Assembly (NCBI GenBank): GCA_036306585.1
Contig: JAXJZF010000007.1
Span: 124,001 to 188,000, forward strand
DNA length: 64,000 nucleotides
Direction of reading: 5' to 3'
Source of the DNA: Aphodovivens sp036306585
GTDB taxonomy: Bacteria > Actinomycetota > Coriobacteriia > Coriobacteriales > Eggerthellaceae
The notes beneath the pieces are model-generated. The model searched no databases. It was not told the origin of the DNA and worked only from the letters and a program-made list of their open reading frames with translations. Every line of letters starts with the position of its first letter. Positions within the stretch are counted from its first letter, which is position 1. A program made the translations under genes and the position numbers. Positions 1 through 8,229 of this stretch are shown one piece after another.

Positions 1-10
1 ATCCTTTCAG

Positions 11-409
11 TTACACGCGACGACGCTTGCGCGGACGGCAACCGTTGTGCGGGATGGGTGTGCAGTCTTGAATGCTGGAAACTTCCAGACCAGCGGCCTG
101 CAGCGAGCGGATAGCCGTCTCGCGGCCGGAGCCGGGGCCCTTCACGTACACTGCGACCTTGCGCAGGCCGTGCTCCATCGCCGTCTTGGCGCAGGCCTCA
201 GCGGCCATCTGCGCTGCGAACGGGGTGGACTTACGGGAGCCCTTGAAGCCGACGGTGCCGGCAGACTGCCACGCGATCACGTTGCCCTGAGGATCGGTGA
301 TGCTGACGATGGTGTTGTTGAACGTGGACTTGATATGCGCAGCGCCAGTGGCGATGTTCTTACGCTCGGAACGCTTGATGCGCGTGCGCACGTTTTTCTT
401 CTGAGCCAT
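11..409 (-). CDS. rpsK: 30S ribosomal protein S11
   Basis: Small-subunit platform protein that contacts 16S rRNA near the E site and the Shine-Dalgarno helix. The 132-residue product has the full S11 fold, with the family segments GAAHIKSTFNNT and SIQDCTPIPHNGCRPRKRR at the basic C-terminus, and is of normal length. It follows rpsM by 13 bases and belongs to the infA-rpmJ-rpsM-rpsK run read on the minus strand. The ten bases left of it read CTGAAAGGAT on the minus strand, which looks like the ribosome-binding site of the next gene (expected to be rpsD) outside the window. Confidence 0.98.
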   Translation of the reverse strand: MAQKKNVRTRIKRSERKNIATGAAHIKSTFNNTIVSITDPQGNVIAWQSAGTVGFKGSRKSTPFAAQMAAEACAKTAMEHGLRKVAVYVKGPGSGRETAIRSLQAAGLEVSSIQDCTPIPHNGCRPRKRRRV

Positions 410-422
410 TTACGCTACCTCA

Positions 423-791
423 CTACTTCTTCTTGCCGCCGATTTGCTTACGCGGACCCTTGCGGGTGCGTGCGTTCGTGTGCGTGCGCTGACCGCGAAC
501 GGGCAGGCCGCGACGATGACGCAGGCCTCGGTAGCAACCGATCTCCATGAGGCGCTTCACGTTCTGCTGCACATCGCGACGCAGATCGCCTTCGACATGA
601 AGGTTGTTCTGGATGTAGTCACGCAGCTTGACGAGCTCCTCTTCGGTAAGATCGTCGGAGCGGGTGTCGGGGTTGATGCCGGTTTCGGCCAGGACCTTCT
701 TAGAGGTGGTCAGGCCGATGCCGTAAATGTAGGTCAAGGCGATCTCGATGCGCTTATTGCGAGGAAGATCGACACCAACAAGACGTGCCAT
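423..791 (-). CDS. rpsM: 30S ribosomal protein S13
   Basis: Head protein of the small subunit that contacts the P-site tRNA through its basic tail and forms bridges to the large subunit. The 122 residues start MARLVGVDLPRNKR and contain the helix-two-turn-helix region (YIYGIGLTTSKKVL) and the conserved GLRHRRGLPVRGQRT segment, ending in a lysine-rich tail. Length is normal for the family. It lies between rpmJ and rpsK in the ribosomal protein operon, 19 bases after rpmJ. Confidence 0.98.
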   Translation of the reverse strand: MARLVGVDLPRNKRIEIALTYIYGIGLTTSKKVLAETGINPDTRSDDLTEEELVKLRDYIQNNLHVEGDLRRDVQQNVKRLMEIGCYRGLRHRRGLPVRGQRTHTNARTRKGPRKQIGGKKK

Positions 792-810
792 GCTTATATT
801 CCCTTTCTTC

Positions 811-924
811 CTAGCCCTGACGCTGCTTGTGGCGAGGGTTCTCGCAAATGACGAGCACCTTGCCGTGGCGTCGGATGATCTTGCACTTGTCGCACATTTT
901 CTTGACCGAAGGACGTACCTTCAT
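811..924 (-). CDS. rpmJ: 50S ribosomal protein L36, zinc-binding form
   Basis: A 37-residue protein that I translated directly from the sequence; it begins MKVRPSVKKMCDKCKI and ends PRHKQRQG. It stabilises the folding of 23S rRNA domains V and VI. Cys11, Cys14, Cys27 and His32 form the complete zinc ribbon, so this is the zinc-requiring (C+) form rather than the cysteine-free paralogue made under zinc starvation. A purine-rich AAAGGAAAAGC run precedes the ATG. It sits between infA and rpsM, the standard order in many Gram-positive lineages. Confidence 0.97.
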   Translation of the reverse strand: MKVRPSVKKMCDKCKIIRRHGKVLVICENPRHKQRQG

Positions 925-1067
925 TTGCTTTTCCTTTCGGTAATGCGTTTTCGTCTTATCTACACGCCCAGCCGCAGGCGAATGTTTTCATGATTGCACG
1001 CGGCGATCGGCCGCGGGATGCCAGGGTAGGTCGGCTCACCGCCCCGTTTCGGCACCGCTACAAGAGC

Positions 1068-1286
1068 CTACTTGAAGCGATAGGTGATGCGACCGCGGTT
1101 GAGGTCGTACACCGAGAGCTCCACGGTAACCTTGTCGCCAGGGAGGATCTTGATGTAGTGCATCCTCATCTTGCCGGAAATGTGGGCCAGAATCTTGTGG
1201 CCGTTCTCGAGCTCGACCCTGAACATCGCGTTGGGCAATGCTTCCAGGACTTCCCCTTGAAGCTCGATGACATCTTCTTTGCTCAA
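1068..1286 (-). CDS. infA: Translation initiation factor IF-1
   Basis: A 72-residue single OB-fold protein that binds the ribosomal A site during initiation and supports IF-2 and IF-3. The sequence MSKEDVIELQGEVLEALPNA, then NGHKILAHISGKMR and the ending GRITYRFK is diagnostic. The start has AAAGGAGCG upstream on the minus strand. It is followed 143 bases on by rpmJ. It is probably transcribed from a promoter about 45 to 70 bases upstream (separate entry), and also reached by read-through from the tRNA-Gln side if the hairpin at 1379-1406 leaks. Confidence 0.98.
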   Translation of the reverse strand: MSKEDVIELQGEVLEALPNAMFRVELENGHKILAHISGKMRMHYIKILPGDKVTVELSVYDLNRGRITYRFK

Positions 1287-1329
1287 AAGCGCTCCTTTGT
1301 GCAGTCCATACTTTTTGCAGCAAAGAAGG

Positions 1330-1357
1330 ATTTTAGCAAAGGATTGAGGATCTTGAA
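1330..1357 (-). promoter_or_regulatory. Possible sigma70-type promoter of infA
   Basis: On the minus strand TTCAAG, a 16-base spacer and TAAAAT are followed by the infA start about 45 bases later. The -10 is good and the -35 is poor (three of six), so this is only a moderate prediction. The region is AT-rich against a GC-rich background. Confidence 0.4.
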
Positions 1358-1378
1358 GAAAAATACATAAGGGCGCAG

Positions 1379-1406
1379 AAAACCAACAAAACCTGTGGTT
1401 GGTTTT
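1379..1406 (-). terminator. Hairpin after tRNA-Gln, likely terminator
   Basis: Perfect 9-bp inverted repeat AAAACCAAC / GTTGGTTTT with a 10-base loop, placed about 130 bases downstream of tRNA-Gln on the minus strand. The terminal T residues are part of the stem rather than a separate tract, so termination strength is uncertain. Confidence 0.5.
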
Positions 1407-1535
1407 GAAATTACCTGCATGCCAGGCGTGCGGCTAGATGCCGCGCAGTTCCACTCGCGAACGGAACCGCCAGGTATTCGCGCTAAGCGCAGCCGCCTTG
1501 TCGGCTTGGAAGCGAAAGGGATGCTTCCCTGAGAA

Positions 1536-1609
1536 TGGCTGGGGTACCAGGATTCGAACCTAGATAGCTGGCACCAAAAACCAGAGTCCTGCCGTTGGAC
1601 GATACCCCA
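1536..1609 (-). tRNA. tRNA-Gln (anticodon TTG)
   Basis: Complete 74-base cloverleaf read from the minus strand. The acceptor TGGGGTA pairs with TACCCCA, the discriminator is G and CCA is encoded. The anticodon stem CTGGT/GCCAG encloses loop TTTTGGT with anticodon TTG, and the T-arm GGTTCGAATCC is intact. It reads both CAA and CAG codons. It follows tRNA-Lys and probably shares its promoter. Confidence 0.96.
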
Positions 1610-1668
1610 GCGTCGGGCTGCTCGCTCGCACCCCGCCGTGCGAGGCGGAAGAGGTGCCGCTGAAAAAA

Positions 1669-1744
1669 TGGTGGGCCGTGAGGGAATCGAACCCGCGACC
1701 TTGGGATTAAAAGTCCCCTGCTCTACCAACTGAGCTAACGGCCC
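1669..1744 (-). tRNA. tRNA-Lys (anticodon TTT)
   Basis: Complete 76-base cloverleaf on the minus strand: acceptor GGGCCGT with ACGGCCC, discriminator A, encoded CCA, anticodon loop CTTTTAA giving TTT, and T-loop GGTTCGATTCC. It is the first gene of a tRNA-Lys/tRNA-Gln pair, with a good promoter 45 bases upstream. Confidence 0.97.
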
Positions 1745-1788
1745 AACGATTTCAGCGCTCGTCCTCTGGCGAGAATGAGCAATTCGCT

Positions 1789-1817
1789 ATTGTACCGACA
1801 CACGTCGCCGCGGTCAA
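1789..1817 (-). promoter_or_regulatory. Sigma70-type promoter of the tRNA-Lys/tRNA-Gln unit
   Basis: On the minus strand TTGACC, exactly 17 bases, then TACAAT: five of six matches in each box. The expected start point is about 7 bases downstream of the -10, leaving a leader of roughly 40 bases before tRNA-Lys. The rest of the 420-base gap between tRNA-Lys and the next gene at 2163 shows only a lone TACAAT (2078-2083, plus strand) that may serve the stress-protein gene. I see no other gene there. Confidence 0.75.
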
Positions 1818-2162
1818 ACGGGCTCCACCGAAAACATCCAACCCCCACGCAGTGCATGCCAGTCCCGCCGATCGCTGCGCAAGGCGAGACGCCGCGTTCC
1901 ACCGGACCGCCGCGCGGATCGTGAAACGCCGGATAGCACGCGAAGAAACCCTGCGGCCTCGGTCGCGCAGGAGCGCGTACCTGCACCCCCTCGGCGCCGC
2001 ATGCGAAGAGCTCCCCCGCCCCGTTTCCCTACATAAGGAAGAACCGTGCATTACGTCGCCTTTATGCCGACTGGGGCTACAATTTTGGTCACTTATAAGG
2101 ATCAACGAAGGGCTGTGAGCGCATGGAAGCCCTTGCACAGAGCAGAAAGGTCGTGGAGCAGC

Positions 2163-2579
2163 ATGTGGTGTAAGAACGTTCTGGTGGCATACGACGGGTC
2201 ACCTGCGTCCCACAAGGCGCTGGACATGGCGAACGCCATCGCGGAGGAAGAACCCGAGGCACGGTTCGTGTTCGTCCATGTCATGAAGCTGTACTCGGTG
2301 GGGCCCAGCGCCGAAGCCGTCCTGATCGAGGACGCCAATGACACGCTCGAGGAGCTGAAGATCCTTGCCGCCCACCTAGGCGACCGCGCCACCGTGCGGC
2401 TTCTGCGCGGCACCGCGCCGGCCGAGCTCATCCTGCGCTGCGCCAAAGAAGAGAGCTGCGACCTAATCGTCATGGGCAGCCGCGGAAAAGGCGGCGTGAA
2501 GGGATATCTGGGCAGCGTGAGCTATGCCGTCGTGCAGGGTTCGCCCATCGCCGTCCTCATCATCAAAGAGGAGGCGTAA
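2163..2579 (+). CDS. Universal stress protein, UspA family (first copy)
   Basis: A 138-residue single-domain Usp, an alpha/beta nucleotide-binding fold that usually dimerises and binds ATP. It opens MWCKNVLVAYDGSPAS and near the C-terminus carries the glycine-rich loop MGSRGKGG...YLGSVS of ATP-binding members. I chose the ATG at 2163, preceded by GGAGCAGC, over an in-frame upstream ATG at 2046, because the family begins directly with the KNVLVAYDGS strand. The stop is six bases before an MFS transporter gene, and a second, closely similar Usp follows that transporter. The likely role is ATP-dependent regulation of, or sensing for, the transporter; the ligand is unknown. Confidence 0.9.
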   Translation: MWCKNVLVAYDGSPASHKALDMANAIAEEEPEARFVFVHVMKLYSVGPSAEAVLIEDANDTLEELKILAAHLGDRATVRLLRGTAPAELILRCAKEESCDLIVMGSRGKGGVKGYLGSVSYAVVQGSPIAVLIIKEEA

Positions 2580-2585
2580 CCCACC

Positions 2586-3884
2586 ATGGATCGCAAGGAG
2601 AACATCACCGACCATCCTCCTTTATCGGGCCGGCCGGCCGAAAGCGCGCCCACAGAGCCCGCGCCTCTGCCCAAGCAAGCGGAAAAGCTGTGGACGAAGG
2701 ACTTCCTACTGGGCACGCTCGTGAACTTCCTGCTGATGGTGAACTACTACAGCTTGATGGTAGTCATCACCAGCTATTCCATGAAGGTGTACGACGCACC
2801 CGCCTCCGCAGCGGGCCTGGCGGCGAGCATCTTCATCATCGGCGCGCTGATCGCGCGCGTCATCGCCGGCAGCATCATGGACAAGGTCGGCCGCAAGCAC
2901 ATCCTGATGGCTGGCATCGTCGCGGAAGTGGTCTGCTCGGCGCTGTACCTGGCGGGCATCGGTTTCGCCCCGCTGTTCGCGCTGAGGTTCATCCATGGAT
3001 TCGCCTACGGCAGCTGCTCCACCACCATCGGAACGGTGGTGACCGCCGTCGTCCCTGCAAAACGCAAGGGCGAGGGCGTAGGCTACTACATGCTTTCCAC
3101 CACGCTCGGCGCGGCAATCGGCCCGTTTTTGGGCATGTTCCTCTCGCAGAACGTTGGCTACACACAGCTGTTCATCGTCGCCGCCGCGGTCGCCGTGGTG
3201 GGGTTGGCGTTCATCGCCAGCCTGAAAGTTCCCGAGGCCAAGCGCCGCGCGCCGCGCGCCGCAACCGATGCCGTCTCCGGCAAATCGGCCGGCTGGATCG
3301 CCAAGATCATCGAGCCGTCAGCGGTCTCCATCGGAATCGTGGTGGGCGTGCTGTTCTTCTGCTATTCCAGCCTGCTCACCTTCCTAACCCCCTTCGCTGA
3401 GGAAAACGGGCTGCAAACCGCCTCGAGCTTCTTCTTCGTCGCCTATGCTCTGGCGACGTTCGTCACGCGCCCGTTCACCGGCAAGCTGTTCGACCGCAGG
3501 GGCGACCGCATCGTGATGATTCCGGCGTTCATCGCGTTCACTGTCGGCATGGCATTGCTTTCCTCGGTGCACCATCCCGCGGTCATGCTCGTTGCTGCGG
3601 CGCTGATGGGCTACGGTGCGGGCACGGTGCAGTCCAGCGCGCTGGCGCTTGCCGTGCGCATGGCACCGCCTGAAAAGCTGAGCCTGGCGAACTCCACCTT
3701 TTATGCCCTGCTGGACACCGGCGTGGGCGTGGGCCCGCTCATTCTGGGCATCGTCGAGCCGATCTGGGGATACCGCGGCCTGTTTTTGGCCATGGCGGTG
3801 CTTTCGGTCGTGTCGTTCTCCATCTACCTGGCGGTGGGCCGCAACGGCGGCAAGATGCGCAAGCTTCTGAAAGAGAACGGATAG
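2586..3884 (+). CDS. MFS transporter between two universal stress proteins
   Basis: A 432-residue major facilitator superfamily carrier with about 12 predicted membrane segments. An N-terminal cytosolic tail of about 35 residues precedes the first helix. The MFS loop 2-3 signature appears as GSIMDKVGRKH near residue 95, and a related GKLFDRRGDR sits between helices 8 and 9, so both halves are complete. The substrate cannot be read from sequence; the closest general type is the drug/metabolite/sugar-efflux MFS group. Translation is probably coupled to the Usp gene six bases upstream, whose last codons contain the GAGGAGG ribosome-binding site. The following Usp gene lies 123 bases downstream. 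Confidence 0.85.
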   Translation: MDRKENITDHPPLSGRPAESAPTEPAPLPKQAEKLWTKDFLLGTLVNFLLMVNYYSLMVVITSYSMKVYDAPASAAGLAASIFIIGALIARVIAGSIMDKVGRKHILMAGIVAEVVCSALYLAGIGFAPLFALRFIHGFAYGSCSTTIGTVVTAVVPAKRKGEGVGYYMLSTTLGAAIGPFLGMFLSQNVGYTQLFIVAAAVAVVGLAFIASLKVPEAKRRAPRAATDAVSGKSAGWIAKIIEPSAVSIGIVVGVLFFCYSSLLTFLTPFAEENGLQTASSFFFVAYALATFVTRPFTGKLFDRRGDRIVMIPAFIAFTVGMALLSSVHHPAVMLVAAALMGYGAGTVQSSALALAVRMAPPEKLSLANSTFYALLDTGVGVGPLILGIVEPIWGYRGLFLAMAVLSVVSFSIYLAVGRNGGKMRKLLKENG

Positions 3885-4007
3885 GATGAAGCCGGGAGCA
3901 CGCCTATCCAAGCTGTTTTGCTTTAAAATGGTTGCGAGGGCGACGCCCGACCGGAAGAGGGCGCCCGGCTTTTCCAAGCCTGCCTTTCGACGAAAGGAAG
4001 TGGTCGT

Positions 4008-4421
4008 ATGTGGTTTACGAAAGCGCTTGTTGCCTACGACGGCTCGGCTGCGGCGAAGCACGCCGTCGAGCTTGCCATGGACATGGCCAATGACAGCGAT
4101 CAAACGAAGTTCCTGTTCGTGCACATCCTGAAGCTTCCGCCCGTGCGCAGCGGCACCGGCGTCGAGGCGATGTTCGCCGAAGAGGCCCAGAACACGCTTG
4201 CCGACCTCGAGCGCATGATCGAACCACTCGGCGCTCGCGCCGAAGCGCGCATCCTGCGCGGCACCTCGCCCGCCGAAGTCCTCATCGAGGGAGCCAAAGA
4301 GGAAGGCTGCGACCTCATCATCATGGGCAGCCGCGGTCGCGGCGGCGTGAAGGGCTACCTCGGCAGCGTGAGCTACGCCGTTGTACAGGAATCCCCCATC
4401 GCCGTGCTCATCGCGAAATAG
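4008..4421 (+). CDS. Universal stress protein, UspA family (second copy)
   Basis: A 137-residue Usp paralogous to the one at 2163. The stretch from about residue 105 to the end (GCDLIIMGSRGRGG, then the GYLGSVSYAVVQ segment) is nearly identical between the two copies, which fits local duplication around the MFS gene. The N-terminal halves differ more. Start ATG has AAGGAAG upstream. The stop is followed by a strong hairpin. As with its partner, ATP binding is predicted from the GSRG...GS loop and the binding partner is unknown; association with the MFS carrier is inferred from position. Confidence 0.9.
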   Translation: MWFTKALVAYDGSAAAKHAVELAMDMANDSDQTKFLFVHILKLPPVRSGTGVEAMFAEEAQNTLADLERMIEPLGARAEARILRGTSPAEVLIEGAKEEGCDLIIMGSRGRGGVKGYLGSVSYAVVQESPIAVLIAK

Positions 4422-4451
4422 CGACGACCGGTCGCACAAGGCGTCGAACGC

Positions 4452-4481
4452 AAAGGGCATCTGCTTAGGCAGATGCCCTTT
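4452..4481. terminator. Hairpin between convergent usp and HD-domain genes
   Basis: Perfect 13-bp inverted repeat AAAGGGCATCTGC / GCAGATGCCCTTT with loop TTAG, 30 bases after the second Usp stop. The T's at the stem end and the following CTTGTTC give a weak U tract on the plus strand. On the minus strand the repeat lies downstream of the HD-domain gene, so it may serve both. Confidence 0.7.
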
Positions 4482-4616
4482 CTTGTTCCGAAGACGTTTC
4501 GCGGCGTTCAGCGAATAGAGCAGCCCGCAGACGGGAACCCATGTGGCTTGTTGCCGCAAACGCGTTTTCGGCAACGCCGCCCCATCAGGCGTCCCTCCCC
4601 TGGATCGTCGCCAGCG

Positions 4617-5219
4617 CTACTCGGCGGGCTGGAACGTGTCTTTGTCCGGTGAGAACGAGCGCATGGCATTGATGGTGCGGTCGAACAGCTCGTCGAGCTC
4701 CCAGCCGCACAGCTCGGCACCCTTTCGAATGATATCGCGCGAGCAGCCGGCGGCGAAGCGCTTGTCCTTGAACTTCTTCTTCAGCGATTTCACCTCGAAG
4801 TCCATCACGCTCTTCGAGGGGCGCATGATCACCGCCGCGCCGATGAGGCCGGTGAGCTCGTCCACCGCGAACAGCACCTTCTCCATAAACAGCTCGGGCG
4901 CGGGGCACGCCGGGTTGAAATCGGAGTTGTGGGTCTGGATGGAGTGGATGAGTCCCTCGGTGCCGCCCGCTGCGCGGATCATGTCGGCTGCGGGCAGGGT
5001 GTGCTGTTCGGCGGTGGGGTATTCCTCCCAGTCGAGGTCGTGCAGCAAGCCGACGATGCCCCAGAACTCCTCGTTCTCCGGATCGAACTCCTGCGCGAAA
5101 TAGCGCATCGTGCCTTCGACCGTCTGGCCGTGCTCGATGTGGAACGGATCCTTGTTGTGCTCGTTGAGCAGATTGAACGCGTCGTCGCGGGAAATGCCCG
5201 CCTCAAGCTTCTTCGCCAT
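4617..5219 (-). CDS. HD-domain hydrolase-like protein
   Basis: A 200-residue soluble protein of the HD superfamily of metal-dependent phosphohydrolases. A histidine-containing helix (HIEHGQTVEGTMRYFA) is followed near residue 60 by the diagnostic LLHDLDWEEYP and further on by HSIQTHN and AVDELTGLI, which supply the usual metal ligands. This arrangement matches the small HDIG-type proteins often annotated as hydrolases acting on nucleotides or phosphate esters; the natural substrate is not known. The start is supported by GGGGGAG seven bases upstream. It stands alone between a convergent Usp gene and a metal-exporter gene read in the same direction. Confidence 0.85.
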   Translation of the reverse strand: MAKKLEAGISRDDAFNLLNEHNKDPFHIEHGQTVEGTMRYFAQEFDPENEEFWGIVGLLHDLDWEEYPTAEQHTLPAADMIRAAGGTEGLIHSIQTHNSDFNPACPAPELFMEKVLFAVDELTGLIGAAVIMRPSKSVMDFEVKSLKKKFKDKRFAAGCSRDIIRKGAELCGWELDELFDRTINAMRSFSPDKDTFQPAE

Positions 5220-5320
5220 GATCGGCTCCCCCTTCGTGTCAGGACGGCTCCGTGCCGCCCGCTCGTATTCGAATCCGCATTATAGAGCGGCGGGGGTCGC
5301 ACGTGGGGAAGAACCCGTAG

Positions 5321-6304
5321 CTAGAACACGATTCCGAACACGTCGCCCATAAGGCCCCAGAACACGCCCATCACGTACAGCGCGACGACGATGGCGGCGT
5401 TCTGGCGCGCCGGGCGATTCGCGCGCAACAGCACCAGCAGGCCCACGCCGGCGGACACGAGCAGTCCCGCCATCATGGCACCGGCTCCCAGCACGCCCTC
5501 CACGTACAGCTGGGCGATGGCGACGCTTGCCGCGCAGTTGGGGATGAGCCCTACCAGTGCCGACGCCAACACCGACAGCACGGGGTTCGCGCCGAGGAAC
5601 GCGCCGAGCGCATCCTCGCCCACGATCTCCAAAACGGTGTTGAGCACCACGGTGACGACGAACACGAACACGCCCACCTGCACCGTGTGGATGAGGGCGC
5701 TTTTGAAGATGCTCTTCCAGCCACGGTCGTGGTCATGGGCATGGTCATGTTGATGGTGGTCGTGATGGCATCCGGCGACGCAGTCGTCATGGTGGGCGTA
5801 CACCAGCTCGGGATTGCGCTCACACGTGGAGCACTCGTTGCTGCAGTGGCAATGATCCTGCTCGCACAGCTCGTGGATGCGCAGCTTCTGTTTGTCGCGG
5901 CGCGCCATGCGCAGCACGGCGTCCACGATGAAACCCATCACCATGCCGATGACGATCTTCGCACCGAGGATCTTCGCAATGGCGCCCACCGGAACCTGCT
6001 CGGCGATGAAGATGGGCAGCATCTCGTCAGAAGTGGAGAGGAACACCGCGAACATCGTCCCCAGCGTGATGACGCGTCCGGCGTATAGGGTTGCCGCCGC
6101 CGCCGAAAAGCCGCATTGCGGCACCACGCCCAAAATCGAGCCGACGATGGGGCCAGCGGCGCCGGCGCGCTGGATGGCTTCCTGCGTCTTGCCTGCAGTA
6201 CGGTGCTCCAGCCACTCCATGGCAACGTAGGTGACGAACAGAAACGGTATAAGGTACAGCGTGTCGGCGACGGAATGCTCCGCCACGTGCTGCGCTATGT
6301 GCAT
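5321..6304 (-). CDS. Putative heavy-metal exporter (ArsP_2-like permease) with metal-binding loop
   Basis: A 327-residue membrane protein resembling the putative 10-TM heavy-metal/manganese exporter family (ArsP_2). The two halves each carry a related motif: GVVPQCGFSAAAATLYAGR near the N-terminal half and GLIPNCAASVAIAQLYVEG in the C-terminal half. Between them a hydrophilic loop of about 60 residues is packed with Cys and His, including EQDHCHCSNECSTC and HHDHHQHDHAHDHD, a probable metal-sensing or capture loop. The start is uncertain: the ATG at 6304 has GGAAG six bases upstream and is preferred, but ATG at 6316 and an extended frame to 6394 are open. Transport of Mn, As or another metal cannot be separated from sequence alone. 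Confidence 0.75.
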   Translation of the reverse strand: MHIAQHVAEHSVADTLYLIPFLFVTYVAMEWLEHRTAGKTQEAIQRAGAAGPIVGSILGVVPQCGFSAAAATLYAGRVITLGTMFAVFLSTSDEMLPIFIAEQVPVGAIAKILGAKIVIGMVMGFIVDAVLRMARRDKQKLRIHELCEQDHCHCSNECSTCERNPELVYAHHDDCVAGCHHDHHQHDHAHDHDRGWKSIFKSALIHTVQVGVFVFVVTVVLNTVLEIVGEDALGAFLGANPVLSVLASALVGLIPNCAASVAIAQLYVEGVLGAGAMMAGLLVSAGVGLLVLLRANRPARQNAAIVVALYVMGVFWGLMGDVFGIVF

Positions 6305-6457
6305 GACTTCTTCCATAGGGCGGTATTGTATGGCATCGCAACGGCGCCACCGGGCGCGGCGAGATGCGCCGTCACAGCGAATACATATAAGCAACCACCC
6401 ATATGATCAGCGATTCAATCGTTTCGGCGTGCCGTACGGAGGAAGGAGCGGGACCGG

Positions 6458-7063
6458 TTACTGGTCCTTGCGGGAAATCAGCAGGCAAATGCCGCCCACC
6501 AGGGTTTGGAAGATGAGCGTGCAGACGCCGTACGCCGTGGTGTTGGCCTTCGTGCCCTTGTAAATGCCCCATGCGTGCACGGACATGGGGATCATCCACG
6601 CCAAGGGGATGATGAGCCAGCACGTCGCGACCGTGCTGATGAGCGCGAAGATGAACGCCACCATGCGCAGCGTTTTGTCGGATCCTTCCACGGGATACGT
6701 CGCCTGCGGCATCGGCTGCCCGGTATATCCGCCGTAGCCGGGAACCGCTGGCGAACCCGGCGTGGCGGCGAGGTTCGGAGCGGGGGCGTATCCCGAAGAG
6801 GGGTAACCGGGATTGGCTCCATAGCCGGGTGCGGCGGCGTAACCGGCAACCGGGTTGTAGCCCGCAGCGGCGCCGCTCATGTTGGCGGCATACCCCTGCG
6901 CCGGCGCATTCGCGTAGCCTGCGTTGCCGTCCGCCTGGCCTGCAACGCCCGCAGGAGGCTGAGCATCGGCGAGATGCTCGGTCCATTGCGTGCCATCCCA
7001 GTAGCGAAGCTTCGCGGCGTCGCCTGCGGGATCGGGGTACCAGCCAGCCTGTGCAGTCGTCAT
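6458..7063 (-). CDS. DUF2510 membrane protein with Pro/Gly/Tyr-rich linker
   Basis: A 201-residue protein in three parts. Residues 5-30 (AGWYPDPAGD..LRYWDGTQWTEH) are a DUF2510 domain, a short tryptophan-rich module common in actinobacterial membrane proteins. Residues 35-125 form a low-complexity linker built from Ala/Gly/Pro/Tyr units such as GYNPVAGY and PGYGANPGYPSSGY. The last 75 residues hold two or three hydrophobic helices. The domain usually sits at the cytoplasmic N-terminus; its function is unknown. The start is preceded by GGATGG. A 265-base gap separates it from the divergent menB gene; I see no certain promoter in that gap. Confidence 0.8.
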   Translation of the reverse strand: MTTAQAGWYPDPAGDAAKLRYWDGTQWTEHLADAQPPAGVAGQADGNAGYANAPAQGYAANMSGAAAGYNPVAGYAAAPGYGANPGYPSSGYAPAPNLAATPGSPAVPGYGGYTGQPMPQATYPVEGSDKTLRMVAFIFALISTVATCWLIIPLAWMIPMSVHAWGIYKGTKANTTAYGVCTLIFQTLVGGICLLISRKDQ

Positions 7064-7328
7064 GATGATCCATCCTTAATCGCGTTTTCGCAGCAAGACC
7101 ACTATAAACCCACTTGCCGAAAACACCTGTTTTGCAACCTTGCGGTTACCGTCCTCGGCGGCGGAATCTGTAGAATGCCTTCAAAGCGTGCTCCGACCCC
7201 CTTTTGCCGGGCAGCCGACGACGATTAGCTGTACTATAAGCTACATCACCTGAACACAGCGTAATCGCACCATCGGCTGCGCGATGCCGACGCTGGCGCC
7301 CAGCCGCTATCGACGCGAAGGAGACCGC

Positions 7329-8168
7329 ATGGCAGACATCGCCTGGACGCCTGGCAATAAGTACCGCGAGATCATCTACGAAACCTGCGGCGGCATTGCC
7401 AAGATCACCATCAACCGCCCCGAGCGCCGCAACGCATTTACGCCGTTGACGGTCAACGAGATGTACGACGCCTTCACCGCAGCGCGCGACGACGCCTCCA
7501 TCGGCGTGATCATCTTGACCGGTGCCAACCATGGCGGGCGCCACGAAGACGAGGCGTTCTGCAGCGGAGGCGACCAGAAGATTCGCGGCAACGGCGGCTA
7601 TGTGGGCGAGGATAACATTCCCCGTCTGAACGTCCTGGACCTGCAGCGGCTCATCCGCGTGGTGCCCAAGCCGGTCATTGCCATGGTGAACGGCTACGCC
7701 ATCGGCGGCGGGCACGTGCTGCACATCCTGTGCGACCTGTCCATCGCCGCCGACACCGCGAAGTTCGGCCAGACCGGCCCGCGCGTGGGCAGCTTCGACG
7801 GCGGCTACGGCGCAGCGTACCTGGCGGCCATCGTCGGCCAGAAAAAGGCGCGCGAGATCTGGTACCTGTGCCGCCAATACACCGCGGCAGAGGCGCTGGA
7901 GATGGGCCTGGTGAACAAGGTCGTCCCCTTCGACGACCTGGAAGCGGAATGCGTCACGTGGGCAAACGAGATGCTGCAGCTTTCCCCTACGGCGTTGCGC
8001 CTGATGAAGGCCTCGTTCAATGCCGCAACCGACGGCTTCGCCGGCATCCAGCAGCTGGCGGGCGACGCCACGCTTCTGTTCTACACCTCCGATGAGGCGA
8101 AGGAAGGCCGCGATGCGTTCAAAGAAAAACGCAAGCCCGACTTCACCCAGTTCCCGAAGTTCCCGTAG
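7329..8168 (+). CDS. menB: 1,4-dihydroxy-2-naphthoyl-CoA synthase
   Basis: Crotonase-fold enzyme that closes the second ring of the menaquinone head group by converting o-succinylbenzoyl-CoA to 1,4-dihydroxy-2-naphthoyl-CoA. The 279 residues show the MenB-type segments EAFCSGGDQKIRG, VNGYAIGGGHVLH, the active-site region GQTGPRVGSFDGGYGAAYLA, and the C-terminal KRKPDFTQFPKFP ending. The ATG at 7329 is chosen because AAGGAG lies just upstream and the sequence then matches the family; an upstream in-frame ATG at 7284 lacks both. It is followed 61 bases later by the fused menE-menC gene and is probably co-transcribed with it. Confidence 0.96.
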   Translation: MADIAWTPGNKYREIIYETCGGIAKITINRPERRNAFTPLTVNEMYDAFTAARDDASIGVIILTGANHGGRHEDEAFCSGGDQKIRGNGGYVGEDNIPRLNVLDLQRLIRVVPKPVIAMVNGYAIGGGHVLHILCDLSIAADTAKFGQTGPRVGSFDGGYGAAYLAAIVGQKKAREIWYLCRQYTAAEALEMGLVNKVVPFDDLEAECVTWANEMLQLSPTALRLMKASFNAATDGFAGIQQLAGDATLLFYTSDEAKEGRDAFKEKRKPDFTQFPKFP

Positions 8169-8229
8169 GCCGCTCAGGCGTTAACGGGCCGATCGCGCGA
8201 ACGAAGAAAGCGAGGTAGCGTATACAGCA

